Below the pieces are notes generated by a model, which ran no database searches, was not told the origin of the DNA, and saw only the letters and a program-made list of their open reading frames with translations. This document shows, piece after piece, positions 7,485 to 15,793 of a stretch of 64,000 bases of DNA; within the stretch, counting starts at the first letter, position 1; each line of letters begins with the position of its first letter. Origin of the DNA: Sphingomonadales bacterium (GTDB lineage: Bacteria; Pseudomonadota; Alphaproteobacteria; Sphingomonadales; Sphingomonadaceae); the NCBI GenBank assembly GCA_018971065.1, contig JAGWVC010000001.1:1-64000 (forward strand). The letters are read 5' to 3'. The translations under genes were made by a program, and so were the position numbers.

Positions 7485-8858
7485 CTACTCCAGCCCCAGC
7501 GCGGTGCGTGCCTGGGCGACGCGCTTGCATACCTCAGCCGGCGCGGTTCCGCCATGACTGGCGCGCGAGGCCACCGACGCCTCGACCGACAGCGCCGGAA
7601 AGACGCGCTCATCGATGCGCGGATCAATCGCCTGCAATTCGGCAAGGGTGAGCTTGTCAAGCGCTATGCTCCGGCTTTCGGCCAGTTTTACCGCCGAACC
7701 GGTGATGTGGTGCGCCTCGCGGAACGGGATGTTGGCCTGGCGCACCAGCCAGTCGGCCAGGTCGGTGGCGGTGGCATAGCCCAGCTCGGCGGCGGCGCGC
7801 ATCTTCGCGGTGCGGAAGGTCGCGCCCTCGACCATCCCGGTCATCGCCGCAAGGCACAGGGTGAGCAGGCTGGCGGCTTCGAACACCGGCGGCTTGTCGT
7901 CCTGCATGTCCTTGGAATAGGCCAGCGGCAGGCCCTTCATGGTGATCATCAGGCTGGTCAGGCTGCCGATGATGCGCCCCGAATGGCCGCGCACCAGTTC
8001 GGCCGCGTCGGGGTTCTTCTTCTGCGGCATGATGCTGCTGCCGGTGGACAGGCTATCGGGCAGGGTGACGAAGCCGAACGGCTGGCTGGCCCAGATGATG
8101 AACTCTTCCGCCAGGCGTGACAGGTGCAGCGCGCACTGGGCGGCCGCCATCAGGTAATCGAGCGCGAAATCGCGGTCGCTGACCGAATCGAGGCTGTTGT
8201 CGGTGGGGCGGGCAAAGCCCAGCGCCTGCGCGGTCATGTGCCGGTCGATCGGAAAGCCGGTGCCCGCCAGCGCGGCGGCGCCCAGCGGGCACTGGTTCAT
8301 GCGCGTGCGGGCGTCGGCAAAGCGTGAGACGTCGCGCGCGGCCATCTCGTAATAGGCCAGCAGGTGGTGGCCCAGAGTAACCGGCTGCGCGGTCTGCAAA
8401 TGGGTAAAGCCGGGCATGATGCTCTGGGCATGTTCGGCGGCGCGGGTGACCAGCGCGCGCTGAAACGCGGCGAGGCCTTCCAGCGCCACATCGCAGGCAT
8501 CGCGCACCCAGAGGCGGAAATCGGTGGCGACCTGGTCGTTGCGGCTGCGCGCGGTGTGAAGGCGGCCGGCGGTGGCGCCGATCAGTTCCGCGAGCCGGCT
8601 TTCGGTGGTCATGTGGATGTCTTCGAGGTCCCAGTTCTCGGGGACGCCGTTCGCTTCATATTCGGCGGCGACCTTGTCGAGACCGTCGCGGATGGCCAGC
8701 GCGTCGTCTGTGGAGACCACGCCCTGTGCGCCCAGCATGGCGACGTGCGCCTTGCTGGCCGCGATGTCCTGCCGCCACAGCGCCTTGTCGAAGGGGATCG
8801 AGGCGTTTATCTCGCGCATGATCGCCGAAGGGCCGGCAGCGAAACGGCCGCCCCACAT
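7485..8858 (-). CDS. argH: argininosuccinate lyase
   Basis: A 457-aa enzyme of the fumarase/aspartase superfamily that splits argininosuccinate into arginine and fumarate. It begins [14 protein letters not shown], the usual ArgH start, contains [16 protein letters not shown], and has the superfamily signature [12 protein letters not shown] with the catalytic Ser loop. I chose the ATG at 8858 because AGGGGG lies about 8 bases upstream and the length is then typical. An upstream in-frame ATG (8927, MAILNDNRD) has no clear ribosome-binding site. The frame stays open much further upstream but overlaps the divergent lipoprotein gene, which I treat as chance. Confidence 0.95.
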   Translation of the reverse strand: MWGGRFAAGPSAIMREINASIPFDKALWRQDIAASKAHVAMLGAQGVVSTDDALAIRDGLDKVAAEYEANGVPENWDLEDIHMTTESRLAELIGATAGRLHTARSRNDQVATDFRLWVRDACDVALEGLAAFQRALVTRAAEHAQSIMPGFTHLQTAQPVTLGHHLLAYYEMAARDVSRFADARTRMNQCPLGAAALAGTGFPIDRHMTAQALGFARPTDNSLDSVSDRDFALDYLMAAAQCALHLSRLAEEFIIWASQPFGFVTLPDSLSTGSSIMPQKKNPDAAELVRGHSGRIIGSLTSLMITMKGLPLAYSKDMQDDKPPVFEAASLLTLCLAAMTGMVEGATFRTAKMRAAAELGYATATDLADWLVRQANIPFREAHHITGSAVKLAESRSIALDKLTLAELQAIDPRIDERVFPALSVEASVASRASHGGTAPAEVCKRVAQARTALGLE

Positions 8859-8898
8859 GGCGTTCGCCCCCTGTTGCGTGGAGCCTGCCTTGCCCTCA

Positions 8899-9474
8899 TT
8901 GTCCCGGTTGTCGTTCAAGATCGCCATCCCTGCGCTGGCCAGCGTGCTGTTGCTGACGGGCGGGTGCGATAGGCAAAGCGGCGGGAACTCGCAACCTTCG
9001 CAAGGCGGGTCGGGCGGAATCGCGCCGGCAGGCGACCTGACCGGCAAGGTCGATCGTTCGCACGCCGGCGCGCAGATGCCGGCGCTGGCGTTCCGCGATC
9101 CGGCGGGGAAGGAACTGCAACTGGCATCGCTGAAGGGCAGGCCGCTGCTGGTGAACCTGTGGGCGACGTGGTGCGCGCCGTGCGTGGCGGAACTGCCGAC
9201 GCTGGACGCGCTGGCCGGCGGGACCGGCGCGCCGAAAGTGCTGACCGTGTCCGAGGACATTGGCGAGCCGGGCAAGGTGGCGGAATTCCTGAAGGGCAAG
9301 GGGCTGGCGCGGCTGGAGCCGTGGCTGGACCCGGAGAACGCGGCAACCGTGCAGTACCAGATCAACACGCTGCCGGTGACGATCTTCTATGGCGCCGACG
9401 GGCACGAGAAGTGGCGGATCGCCGGCGGGCACGACTGGAACAGCGCGGCGACGGCGAAACTGCTGGCCGAATAG
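8899..9474 (+). CDS. TlpA-family thioredoxin-fold lipoprotein (thiol-disulfide oxidoreductase)
   Basis: About 191 aa. A lipoprotein signal ([18 protein letters not shown], then TGGC) anchors it on the periplasmic side. It is followed by a thioredoxin fold with the active site WATWCAPC, the cis-Pro region NTLPVTIFY and a C-terminal helix. Such proteins reduce or isomerise disulfides in the envelope, often for cytochrome c maturation. The start is uncertain: TTG 8899 gives the best signal peptide, while GTG 8878 and ATG 8857 are in frame but have no better ribosome-binding site. The ATG choice would overlap argH's start codon. It is divergent from argH with 0-40 bases between them, and converges with the exporter gene 8 bases away. 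Confidence 0.87.
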   Translation: MSRLSFKIAIPALASVLLLTGGCDRQSGGNSQPSQGGSGGIAPAGDLTGKVDRSHAGAQMPALAFRDPAGKELQLASLKGRPLLVNLWATWCAPCVAELPTLDALAGGTGAPKVLTVSEDIGEPGKVAEFLKGKGLARLEPWLDPENAATVQYQINTLPVTIFYGADGHEKWRIAGGHDWNSAATAKLLAE

Positions 9475-9481
9475 CTGCGGC

Positions 9482-11011
9482 TTATTCGGTGTGGACGGGC
9501 AAGTCGTGCGCCTTGCCCGGATTGGTGCGGCGCATCAGCAGGGTCAGCGGCAGCGACAGCACCGCCATCACCAGAATGGTACGGAACGCATCGACATAGG
9601 CCACCATCGCCGCCTGCCGCGTGGCCGCGCCGGCAAGGGCGCCCACGCCGGGCAGGCTGGCCACATCGAAATCGGGCACGCGCCAGTGGAACACCGGATT
9701 GTCGGGCCGCAACCGCTCGACCAGATGCGCGCGGGTAACGGCGGTGTGGCGGATGGTGCCCGACTGGATCAGCGAGATCGCCGCCGCGCCCGACAGGCTG
9801 CGCACGAGCGCGAACAGCGTCGATGCCTCGTTGCGGTATTCGCCGGGCAGGGTCGAGAACACCACCATCGTCAGCGGCAGGAACAGCAGGCCCGAGCCGC
9901 AGCCCTGCAGGAAGCCGATCCACGCCAGCGTGAACTGGCTGGTATCGAGCGACATCGCTGAAAGCATGGTCAGGCTGGCCACCAGCGTGGCCATCGCCGT
10001 GGCCATCAGCAGGCGCGGATCGACCAGGCTGACCATGCGGCCGACGAACATGATCGTCACCATGTTGCCCACCGCGCGCGGGATCGAGACCAGCCCGGTG
10101 AGCATGACCGGATAGCCCAGCAACTGCTGCATCAGGCTGGTGACGATGGGGATCACCCCGTTGAGGAACACGCCGACCACCGCCGACAGCATCGTGCCCA
10201 GAACGAAGTTGCGATCGCGGAAGATGGCGGGGCGGATGAACGGGTGCGCGGTGGTGGCCATGTGGACCACCGCGACATAGAGGAAGGTGGCGGCAAGCGT
10301 GGCCTCGATGATGATCTCGGCGGAATCCCACCAGTCCAGCAACTGGCCGCGATCGAGCATGAGCTGGAACGCGCCGATGGCGATGGAAACGCAGGCAAAG
10401 CCCTTGAAATCGAACGCGGCACGGCCGCCGGGCGACTGGTCACGCGCGAAAACCAGCAGGCCGATGGTGGCGATGACACCGACCGGGACGTTGACCAGGA
10501 AAATCGCGCGCCACGACACGTATTCGGTAAGCCAGCCGCCCAGGATCGGCCCCAGCATCGGCCCCATCAGCGAGCCGACGCCGAACGCGGCGATGGCGGG
10601 GCCCTGCTTTTCGGGCGGGTTGATGTCCATCAGCAGCACTTGCGTCAGCGGCACCAGACTGGCGCCGCTGAGCCCCTGCAGGAAGCGGAACAACACCAGC
10701 ACTTCGAGATTGGGCGCGAGACCGCAGCCCAGTGACGCAATCGTGAAACAGGCGGTGGACAGCGCCATGATCCGCACCCGGCCATGCCGATCGGCCAGCC
10801 AGCCGGACAGCGGCGTGGCGATGGCCTGCGCGATCAGGTAGCTGGTCAGCACCCAGGCAATCTGTTCGGCCGATGCGGCCAGGTTCGACTGGATGCGCGG
10901 CAGGGCGATGACCGCGATGGTGCCGTCAAGCGTGACCATCAGCACCGCGACGATCGCCGCACCGGTGATCAGCAAGCGCCGCAGGGGATCGGGATAGGTC
11001 TTGCCGTGCAT
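9482..11011 (-). CDS. MFS exporter, DHA2 (EmrB/QacA) family, 14 TM
   Basis: A 509-aa inner-membrane drug/proton antiporter type. Many hydrophobic helices are visible. Motif A is present as GWLADRHGR after helix 2 (about residue 65), along with LDGTIAVIALPRIQ in helix 1, typical of DHA2 members, and GPMLGPILGGWL (motif C, antiporters) in helix 5. Such proteins expel hydrophobic or cationic compounds, usually with an EmrA-type adaptor; none is adjacent here. It begins MHGKTYPDPLRRLL at 11011. The long open frame upstream to 11536 is antisense-of-GST noise. The neighbouring GST gene on the same strand ends 59 bases upstream. Confidence 0.9.
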   Translation of the reverse strand: MHGKTYPDPLRRLLITGAAIVAVLMVTLDGTIAVIALPRIQSNLAASAEQIAWVLTSYLIAQAIATPLSGWLADRHGRVRIMALSTACFTIASLGCGLAPNLEVLVLFRFLQGLSGASLVPLTQVLLMDINPPEKQGPAIAAFGVGSLMGPMLGPILGGWLTEYVSWRAIFLVNVPVGVIATIGLLVFARDQSPGGRAAFDFKGFACVSIAIGAFQLMLDRGQLLDWWDSAEIIIEATLAATFLYVAVVHMATTAHPFIRPAIFRDRNFVLGTMLSAVVGVFLNGVIPIVTSLMQQLLGYPVMLTGLVSIPRAVGNMVTIMFVGRMVSLVDPRLLMATAMATLVASLTMLSAMSLDTSQFTLAWIGFLQGCGSGLLFLPLTMVVFSTLPGEYRNEASTLFALVRSLSGAAAISLIQSGTIRHTAVTRAHLVERLRPDNPVFHWRVPDFDVASLPGVGALAGAATRQAAMVAYVDAFRTILVMAVLSLPLTLLMRRTNPGKAHDLPVHTE

Positions 11012-11070
11012 CGCGCCTTGGTGGCCGAACCCGCCCGGGCGGGCAATCGCCCGGGCAGTATCGGCGCCGG

Positions 11071-11859
11071 TCAGGCCCCGGTGCGCCCCTTCCACCAGGG
11101 TGGGACAGTGGCCGCCTGGCCGGCCGTGGGGGCCACGATGTGGCGGCCGGTGAACATGGCCATGTCGGCTTCGCTGGCAGCGGCGATGTCGGCGGAGTCG
11201 GTTTCGCCCAGTTGCCGGACGACGGCATCGCTGCGCAGCACGGCGGGGCGCGCGGCGATTTCGGCGGTCCAGCGGGAAAGCCCGGGGAATTCGCCGAGAT
11301 CGAGGCCGAAGCGCTTGAAGCGGCGGAGCCAGGGGTGCGCGGCCATGTCGGCGATCGAATAGTCGTCGCCGCCCAGGTAGCGCGTTTCGCCAAGCCGGCG
11401 TTCGCAGGCGCGGAACACCTGGGCGGCCATGCGGCGGAAGCGGCCGGCGGCATAGGCGTTGCCTTCGGCCTGACCTTTGAAATGGCCGTGATTGCCCAGC
11501 GCCGGACCGACATTCGCGACCTGGAGGAACAGCCACTTCAGCACGGCATAGCGGGTCGGGCCGGTGGCGGGCAGGAACTGCGGGCCATAGGCTTCGGCAA
11601 GGTAGACAAGGATGGCGCCCGATTCGAACAGCGGTTCACCGGCCGCCGGGCCACCGGCCGCCGGGCCACCGGCATCGACCAGCACCGGCACTTTCGCCAT
11701 CGGGTTCAGCGCCAGGAACTCGGGACGGAACTGGGCACCGCGAAACACCGGGACGTGGATGACGCGATAGGGCAGCGCCATTTCCTCCAGCGCGATCAGA
11801 ACCTTTCGCACGTTCGGGCTGGACATGCCGTAGAGTTCGATCACGCCTGTCGTGTTCAT
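11071..11859 (-). CDS. glutathione S-transferase family protein
   Basis: A 262-aa soluble GST. The N-terminal thioredoxin fold has YGMSSPNVRKVLIALEEM (catalytic Ser/Asn region). It continues with NPMAKVPVLVD and the glutathione-binding FESGAILVYLAEAYG, then an all-helical C-terminal domain containing DDYSIADMAAHPW, the usual N-capping box. A short in-frame insertion of repeated GGPAA units (from a 15-bp repeat at about 11637-11671) expands the loop between strands 3 and 4. The start at 11859 has GGGAG six bases upstream. Substrate unknown. It may be co-transcribed with the downstream exporter. Confidence 0.9.
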   Translation of the reverse strand: MNTTGVIELYGMSSPNVRKVLIALEEMALPYRVIHVPVFRGAQFRPEFLALNPMAKVPVLVDAGGPAAGGPAAGEPLFESGAILVYLAEAYGPQFLPATGPTRYAVLKWLFLQVANVGPALGNHGHFKGQAEGNAYAAGRFRRMAAQVFRACERRLGETRYLGGDDYSIADMAAHPWLRRFKRFGLDLGEFPGLSRWTAEIAARPAVLRSDAVVRQLGETDSADIAAASEADMAMFTGRHIVAPTAGQAATVPPWWKGRTGA

Positions 11860-11991
11860 GCCCGCTCCCGCCCGGTTGCCGGGACCGTAGGCGCGCGCAT
11901 GAAGCCGGCCGGGCCACGACAATCTGCGCCGAAGGTTTCATGACGGCGCCGGACCGTCAATCGACAAAGGGCGGCCTGCGATGCACGACGC

Positions 11992-12019
11992 TTGACGGCG
12001 GCGGTGGGCGCCCTGTATC
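11992..12019 (+). promoter_or_regulatory. predicted tRNA-Val promoter
   Basis: TTGACG (11992-11997), 16-bp spacer, TGTATC (12014-12019), followed by a GC-rich discriminator. Transcription would start about ten bases before the tRNA. Pattern match only. Confidence 0.5.
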
Positions 12020-12037
12020 CGCGCCTCTCCCGGGTTG

Positions 12038-12113
12038 GGGCGGTTAGCTCAGTTGGTAGAGCATCTCGTTTACACCGAGAGGGTCGGGGGTTCGAGCCCC
12101 TCACCGCCCACCA
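12038..12113 (+). tRNA. tRNA-Val (anticodon TAC)
   Basis: A complete cloverleaf of 76 nt including an encoded CCA. The acceptor arms GGGCGGT and ACCGCCC pair. The D-arm is AGCTCAGTTGGTAGAGC, the anticodon stem TCTCG/CGAGA encloses loop TTTACAC with TAC, and the T-arm is GGGGGTTCGAGCCCC. It stands alone between a GST gene and the TetR gene. Confidence 0.97.
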
Positions 12114-12187
12114 TACGGTTATTTGTTCATACAAAACATATATTACCCATCACACCCAGCCAACATCGTTCTGCCCGACCTGCCATT

Positions 12188-12766
12188 TCAAGCCAGTGTT
12201 ATCGGGCGCGGCCGTGCGGTGACGTCGATGACGAGGGCATCGAGCAGGGTGGCAACGTTGGCGGTAGGGTAATCGTCGGGCTGGCGCATCCACCAGGCCA
12301 GGATCTCGAACAGGCCGCCGGCCACGAACGGGACGGCAAGATCCACCGGAATCCACGGGTTGATGCGCGGTCCGGTCGTGGCGATCTCGCGCGAGACCGC
12401 CATGAACTCCTCGCGCATCGCCGCCGCCGCGCCGCCGGTCAGCAGGGTGCGCCACAGCCGGCGGTGCGCGGCAAGATATTCGCACATCGCCAGCGATGAG
12501 CCATGCCGGCCTCCTCCCTGGCCCAGCACCAGCAGGTGGCGCACTTCGGTGGTGGCGATGTCCGCCAGCAGTTCGTCCTTGCCGGCAAAGCGGCGGAAGA
12601 ACGTGGGGTAGGAAACCCCGGCCGCCTCGGTAATGTCGCGGATGGTCACCTGATCGAGCGGGCGGGTCTCGATCAGCGCCAGAAACGCAACCCGCAGCGC
12701 CTCGACCGAGCGGTGCGCGCGGGCGTCATCGGGCTTGCGGGGGGTGGTGGTGCGCGGCCGTGCCAA
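12188..12766 (-). CDS. TetR/AcrR-family transcriptional regulator
   Basis: A 192-aa regulator. The N-terminal helix-turn-helix is clear: LDQVTIRDITEAAGVSYPTFFRRFAGKDELLADI (about residues 37-70). The helical C-terminal part should bind a small ligand. It is the last gene of the LuxE-like, LuxC-like, regulator run on the minus strand, 28 bases after the LuxC-like gene, so it probably controls that operon and perhaps the divergent carrier, kinase and dehydrogenase genes; its ligand may be an acyl or aldehyde compound (inference). The start codon is the first Met, MARPRTTTPRK. Confidence 0.92.
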   Translation of the reverse strand: MARPRTTTPRKPDDARAHRSVEALRVAFLALIETRPLDQVTIRDITEAAGVSYPTFFRRFAGKDELLADIATTEVRHLLVLGQGGGRHGSSLAMCEYLAAHRRLWRTLLTGGAAAAMREEFMAVSREIATTGPRINPWIPVDLAVPFVAGGLFEILAWWMRQPDDYPTANVATLLDALVIDVTARPRPITLA

Positions 12767-12794
12767 TCCGTCCTAATCCCCCCAAGTCGTCGGC

Positions 12795-14216
12795 CTAATC
12801 ATCGCCGACGCAGCCATCCTCGTTCGCCATCCAGTGAACGAAGCGGTGCAGCGGATACATCGCATCGTGCGGATTGCCAATCGCGCCCGGCCCGGCTTCC
12901 CCCAGCCGCACCACGCGCTGGGCGCCGCCGCTGGCGAGGCGATCGCGCAGTTCGGCCATCCGGTGGAACGGCCAGACCCCGACGGTCTGGGTAGCAACGT
13001 TGACGTATTGCATCGCCGCATCGAGGCTGGGCACGCAGACGACATTGCTGGTCTTGCGCAGCGGGTGGAAATCGACCGGCTCATCCGAACGGATGGCAAC
13101 GCCGCGCCCGTCCGAGGCGCCGAACACCGCGTAGTCCTCGTCCATCAGGCGCAGCATGTCGATCTGCTCCTTCAGGTCCATCTCCAGCGGGCGCGGGGTG
13201 CCCTCACCGGTGCGATCGACGCGGATTTCGCGCGCCAGGATTTCGCAATAGCGGTCGGCCTGCTCTGGCGTGGCCTCCAGGAAAGTGAAGCGGCTGCACA
13301 CGCAGGCTTCCTGATTGGCCATCGCCACGTCCATCGCGTTGCGGTGCGCGGCTTCCGCCAGGGTTTCGTCGCTGGCGAACACTTCCTTGCCGACCATCGA
13401 GATCGAGGTCTTGGGATCGAAGCTGACGAGCTGGAAGCCGGGACCGATGTATTTCATGACATTCTGGATGGCATCGCCGCCGCCCCATGCCACCAGCTTG
13501 TCGAAGTACTGCGGGCGGAACAGCACGCGCTCCACCGCTTCGTCGCCGCCGCGCCAGTAGACCGCGGACATCGACCTTACCACGGGATGGTCCGGATCGA
13601 CCTCGGCCATCGTGCGCAGGAACGCCACGGTGGAGAACGGATCGGCCGAGGCCATCTTGAACACGTTCACCGCCTTGACCAGCGCGGACTGGGCAATCGA
13701 GCGGATGCCCTGCGCCGGGGCGTTGCCGGGCAGCACGTGGATCAGGCGCGGCGCATAGGCGCGGATGAAGCTGCGGCGGCCCTGGTGATCGGTGTGCGGC
13801 ACCCATTCGTCGAGCGCGCGCGGGTTGGGGAAGTTCTGCTCGACCACCTCGCGCAGCACCTTGCGATCGAGGTATTCGGCAGCATTGGTGACCATGAAGC
13901 GGATGACGCCATGCGGCTGCAGGCTGACCTTGGCCATGCGCTCGATCGCGGCCTCGACATGGTCGTTGCCCGGCGCCACCAGCCGCTGCCCGGCCTCGGC
14001 CAGGAAATCGATGATCTCGGCCAGCGGCACGTTCAGCAGCGGCGGCAGTTCGGTGCGCGGGCCGACCAGCGCGTCGAGATCGAGCGCGGGCGTGGCGAAA
14101 TCGACGCCCAGATCGCGCGAACGGTGGATGGTGTCGGCCCCCTCGACGACCCGGCCGTTGATGAAGAACGGCGCGGAATCGGCGGTTGCAGTGGTCACTT
14201 CGGTCAGCAGGTTCAT
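12795..14216 (-). CDS. LuxC-like acyl-CoA / acyl-protein reductase
   Basis: A 473-aa protein of the LuxC family (acyl-CoA reductase, aldehyde-dehydrogenase-like fold), reducing an activated acyl group to aldehyde with NADPH. The nucleotide-binding region includes VLPGNAPAQG and AQSALVKAVNVFKMASADPF. The catalytic Cys is Cys305 in MANQEACVCSRF, matching the position in Vibrio LuxC. Length is close to the 480 of LuxC. The start at 14216 has a strong GAGGAGG eight bases upstream, and the gene follows the LuxE-like gene by 13 bases. There is no luxAB or luxD, so the aldehyde should enter metabolism rather than drive light. Substrate unknown. Confidence 0.88.
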   Translation of the reverse strand: MNLLTEVTTATADSAPFFINGRVVEGADTIHRSRDLGVDFATPALDLDALVGPRTELPPLLNVPLAEIIDFLAEAGQRLVAPGNDHVEAAIERMAKVSLQPHGVIRFMVTNAAEYLDRKVLREVVEQNFPNPRALDEWVPHTDHQGRRSFIRAYAPRLIHVLPGNAPAQGIRSIAQSALVKAVNVFKMASADPFSTVAFLRTMAEVDPDHPVVRSMSAVYWRGGDEAVERVLFRPQYFDKLVAWGGGDAIQNVMKYIGPGFQLVSFDPKTSISMVGKEVFASDETLAEAAHRNAMDVAMANQEACVCSRFTFLEATPEQADRYCEILAREIRVDRTGEGTPRPLEMDLKEQIDMLRLMDEDYAVFGASDGRGVAIRSDEPVDFHPLRKTSNVVCVPSLDAAMQYVNVATQTVGVWPFHRMAELRDRLASGGAQRVVRLGEAGPGAIGNPHDAMYPLHRFVHWMANEDGCVGDD

Positions 14217-14229
14217 CGTGGCATCCTCC

Positions 14230-15576
14230 TCACGACAGGCCACGGATATAGGCATCGACGGTGCCGGCGCAGCCGATCTTGTCGTCGCCCTTGATGTCGG
14301 CATAGCGGGTGATGCTGTCGGCGATCGATGGCGAGCGGTTGCCGCAGGCGCAGGGCCGGAAATCGACATCGATCTTGTCGCCCGAGATGACGCCACCCCA
14401 GCGACCGTCCATCGACAGGTCGAAGAACGCGGCGCGGGCGGTAATCTCGCCGTGGTCGGCATCGAGCAGTTCGTCGCCGTTCTCGTTGAGCGGCAGGCAG
14501 ACCAGCCACGCCGGGACGTGATAGCGGCCGTGCGAACACAGCGGCATGTTCGACTGGATTTCCTGCATCCCGTAGGACAGGAACGTGCGCTCCGGCGAGA
14601 CATTGAAAGTCTCGTAGACGAACTGGCGATAGTCGTCGGGCACTTGCGCCCGCTTCAGCCCGCCCGAGCAGAACAGCGCATTGGCCGGGTTGAAGTCCTT
14701 CGCCGAATAGCCGCGATCGCGCACCGCCTTCGCCACATTGTAGTGGCCGGCCCACATGCCCATCAGGAACAGCTCCTCGTCGCGCGCGGCGATGATCGCT
14801 TCGGCCACGGCCTGCACCGCATCGGCCATACCCTGCGCGCGGGCGGCCCCTTCGGCGTCGAACGCCTCGATCTCGCTGGGGGTGGCGATGCCGTCGGCGA
14901 TCTTCTTGCGCATCAGGATCGCGCCGGTGATCGACCCGACGGTCATTTCCGGGCCGGGCGAGACGAACGGCGCCACGTCCTTGCGCGCGAAGGCCTGGTA
15001 CAGCCCGATGCCCAGCAGGGTGTTCTTCGGCACCTTGGCCACCGCGCCGGTGGAAAAGAAGCGGCGCGAGCCGTTGGCCTGCACGTCCGCCCCCCACAGC
15101 ACCGCGTTGACCAGATCCTGCTGGCCGTGGGCGATGTCCGCCTCGGACGAGATCAGCATCGCCGACTTGCCGGTGGTGCCGCTGGAGCACGAGACATAGT
15201 GCCCGGCCGCCTGAAGCCGGTCGATCCATTCATCGATGCCGGTGATCCCGGCAAGGTCGGTGTTGCTGGTCGGATAAGCCGAGACAGTGCCCAGCCAGCG
15301 CGTCAGCTTGTCCCACTTCGCGTCGAACAGGAAGCTTTCGGGGTAGGACTTGTAGGCAGTGTGCGGCAGCAGCAGCGGCACGACATCGGCCATCGACCGG
15401 ATTTCGGTGATCCCGGCTTCGTCGGCGCGCTGTTTGACGATGCGGATGCGATCAACCTGTTCGTGAAACCGCTCGTTCAGCGCGGCAACCTGCTTTTCGC
15501 GCACGTCGGCATGGGGCAGGTCATAGCCGGTGCGGTTCGGCATGTGGCTGAGCAGTTCGTCGGCATGGGCGCCCAT
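14230..15576 (-). CDS. LuxE-like acyl-protein synthetase (adenylating)
   Basis: A 448-aa protein of the acyl-protein synthetase/LuxE family, which activates a carboxylic acid with ATP and passes it to the LuxC partner. The adenylate-forming phosphate loop SCSSGTTGKSAM lies at residues 129-140. Later come LSYGMQEIQSNMPLC and WGGVISGDKIDV, and a C-terminal CACGNRSPS pair of Cys. It is longer than Vibrio LuxE (about 370) by an N-terminal extension and an insertion around residues 215-260. As first gene of the operon it faces a 217-bp region shared with the divergent MFS gene. The acid substrate is unknown. Confidence 0.85.
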   Translation of the reverse strand: MGAHADELLSHMPNRTGYDLPHADVREKQVAALNERFHEQVDRIRIVKQRADEAGITEIRSMADVVPLLLPHTAYKSYPESFLFDAKWDKLTRWLGTVSAYPTSNTDLAGITGIDEWIDRLQAAGHYVSCSSGTTGKSAMLISSEADIAHGQQDLVNAVLWGADVQANGSRRFFSTGAVAKVPKNTLLGIGLYQAFARKDVAPFVSPGPEMTVGSITGAILMRKKIADGIATPSEIEAFDAEGAARAQGMADAVQAVAEAIIAARDEELFLMGMWAGHYNVAKAVRDRGYSAKDFNPANALFCSGGLKRAQVPDDYRQFVYETFNVSPERTFLSYGMQEIQSNMPLCSHGRYHVPAWLVCLPLNENGDELLDADHGEITARAAFFDLSMDGRWGGVISGDKIDVDFRPCACGNRSPSIADSITRYADIKGDDKIGCAGTVDAYIRGLS

Positions 15577-15793
15577 CGTTTTCCTCCCGCTTGCGACTGG
15601 CGCGGCAAGAGGCCGCGAGTCGGGTTTGTTGCCATTTATGTTATACCAAAAAACACATTTGCCAAGCGCGGTGTCAAATCAGCCCGATCGGGCCGGCCGG
15701 CGGTTTGTCTTTGCGCTTGCGGCGGGCGGGTGACTGCCCCTAGCTTGGCAGCAAGCGGATACGCCGCGCAATCGCGGCGCCGGGGGGAGTAGA
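15577..15793. promoter_or_regulatory. divergent control region between the LuxE-like and MFS operons
   Basis: 217 bases with A/T-rich text unlike the surroundings (about 15635-15660). On the minus strand there are TTGACA-like and TATAAC-like boxes, but with poor spacing, so no promoter is assigned. A perfect 7-bp hairpin with loop CAAT (15762-15779, arms cgccgcg and cgcggcg) ends just before the MFS ribosome-binding site (GGGGGAG). This is a plausible place for the TetR operator. Confidence 0.45.

Noticed and set aside
5754..8120. Long plus-strand frame opposite lysA and argH (788 codons)
   Set aside because: It is a high-GC shadow of two unmistakable genes on the minus strand.
7485..9368. 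A 627-aa ArgH starting far upstream
   Set aside because: Residues before MWGGRF are antisense to the thioredoxin-fold lipoprotein and do not match ArgH. A good ribosome-binding site supports 8858.
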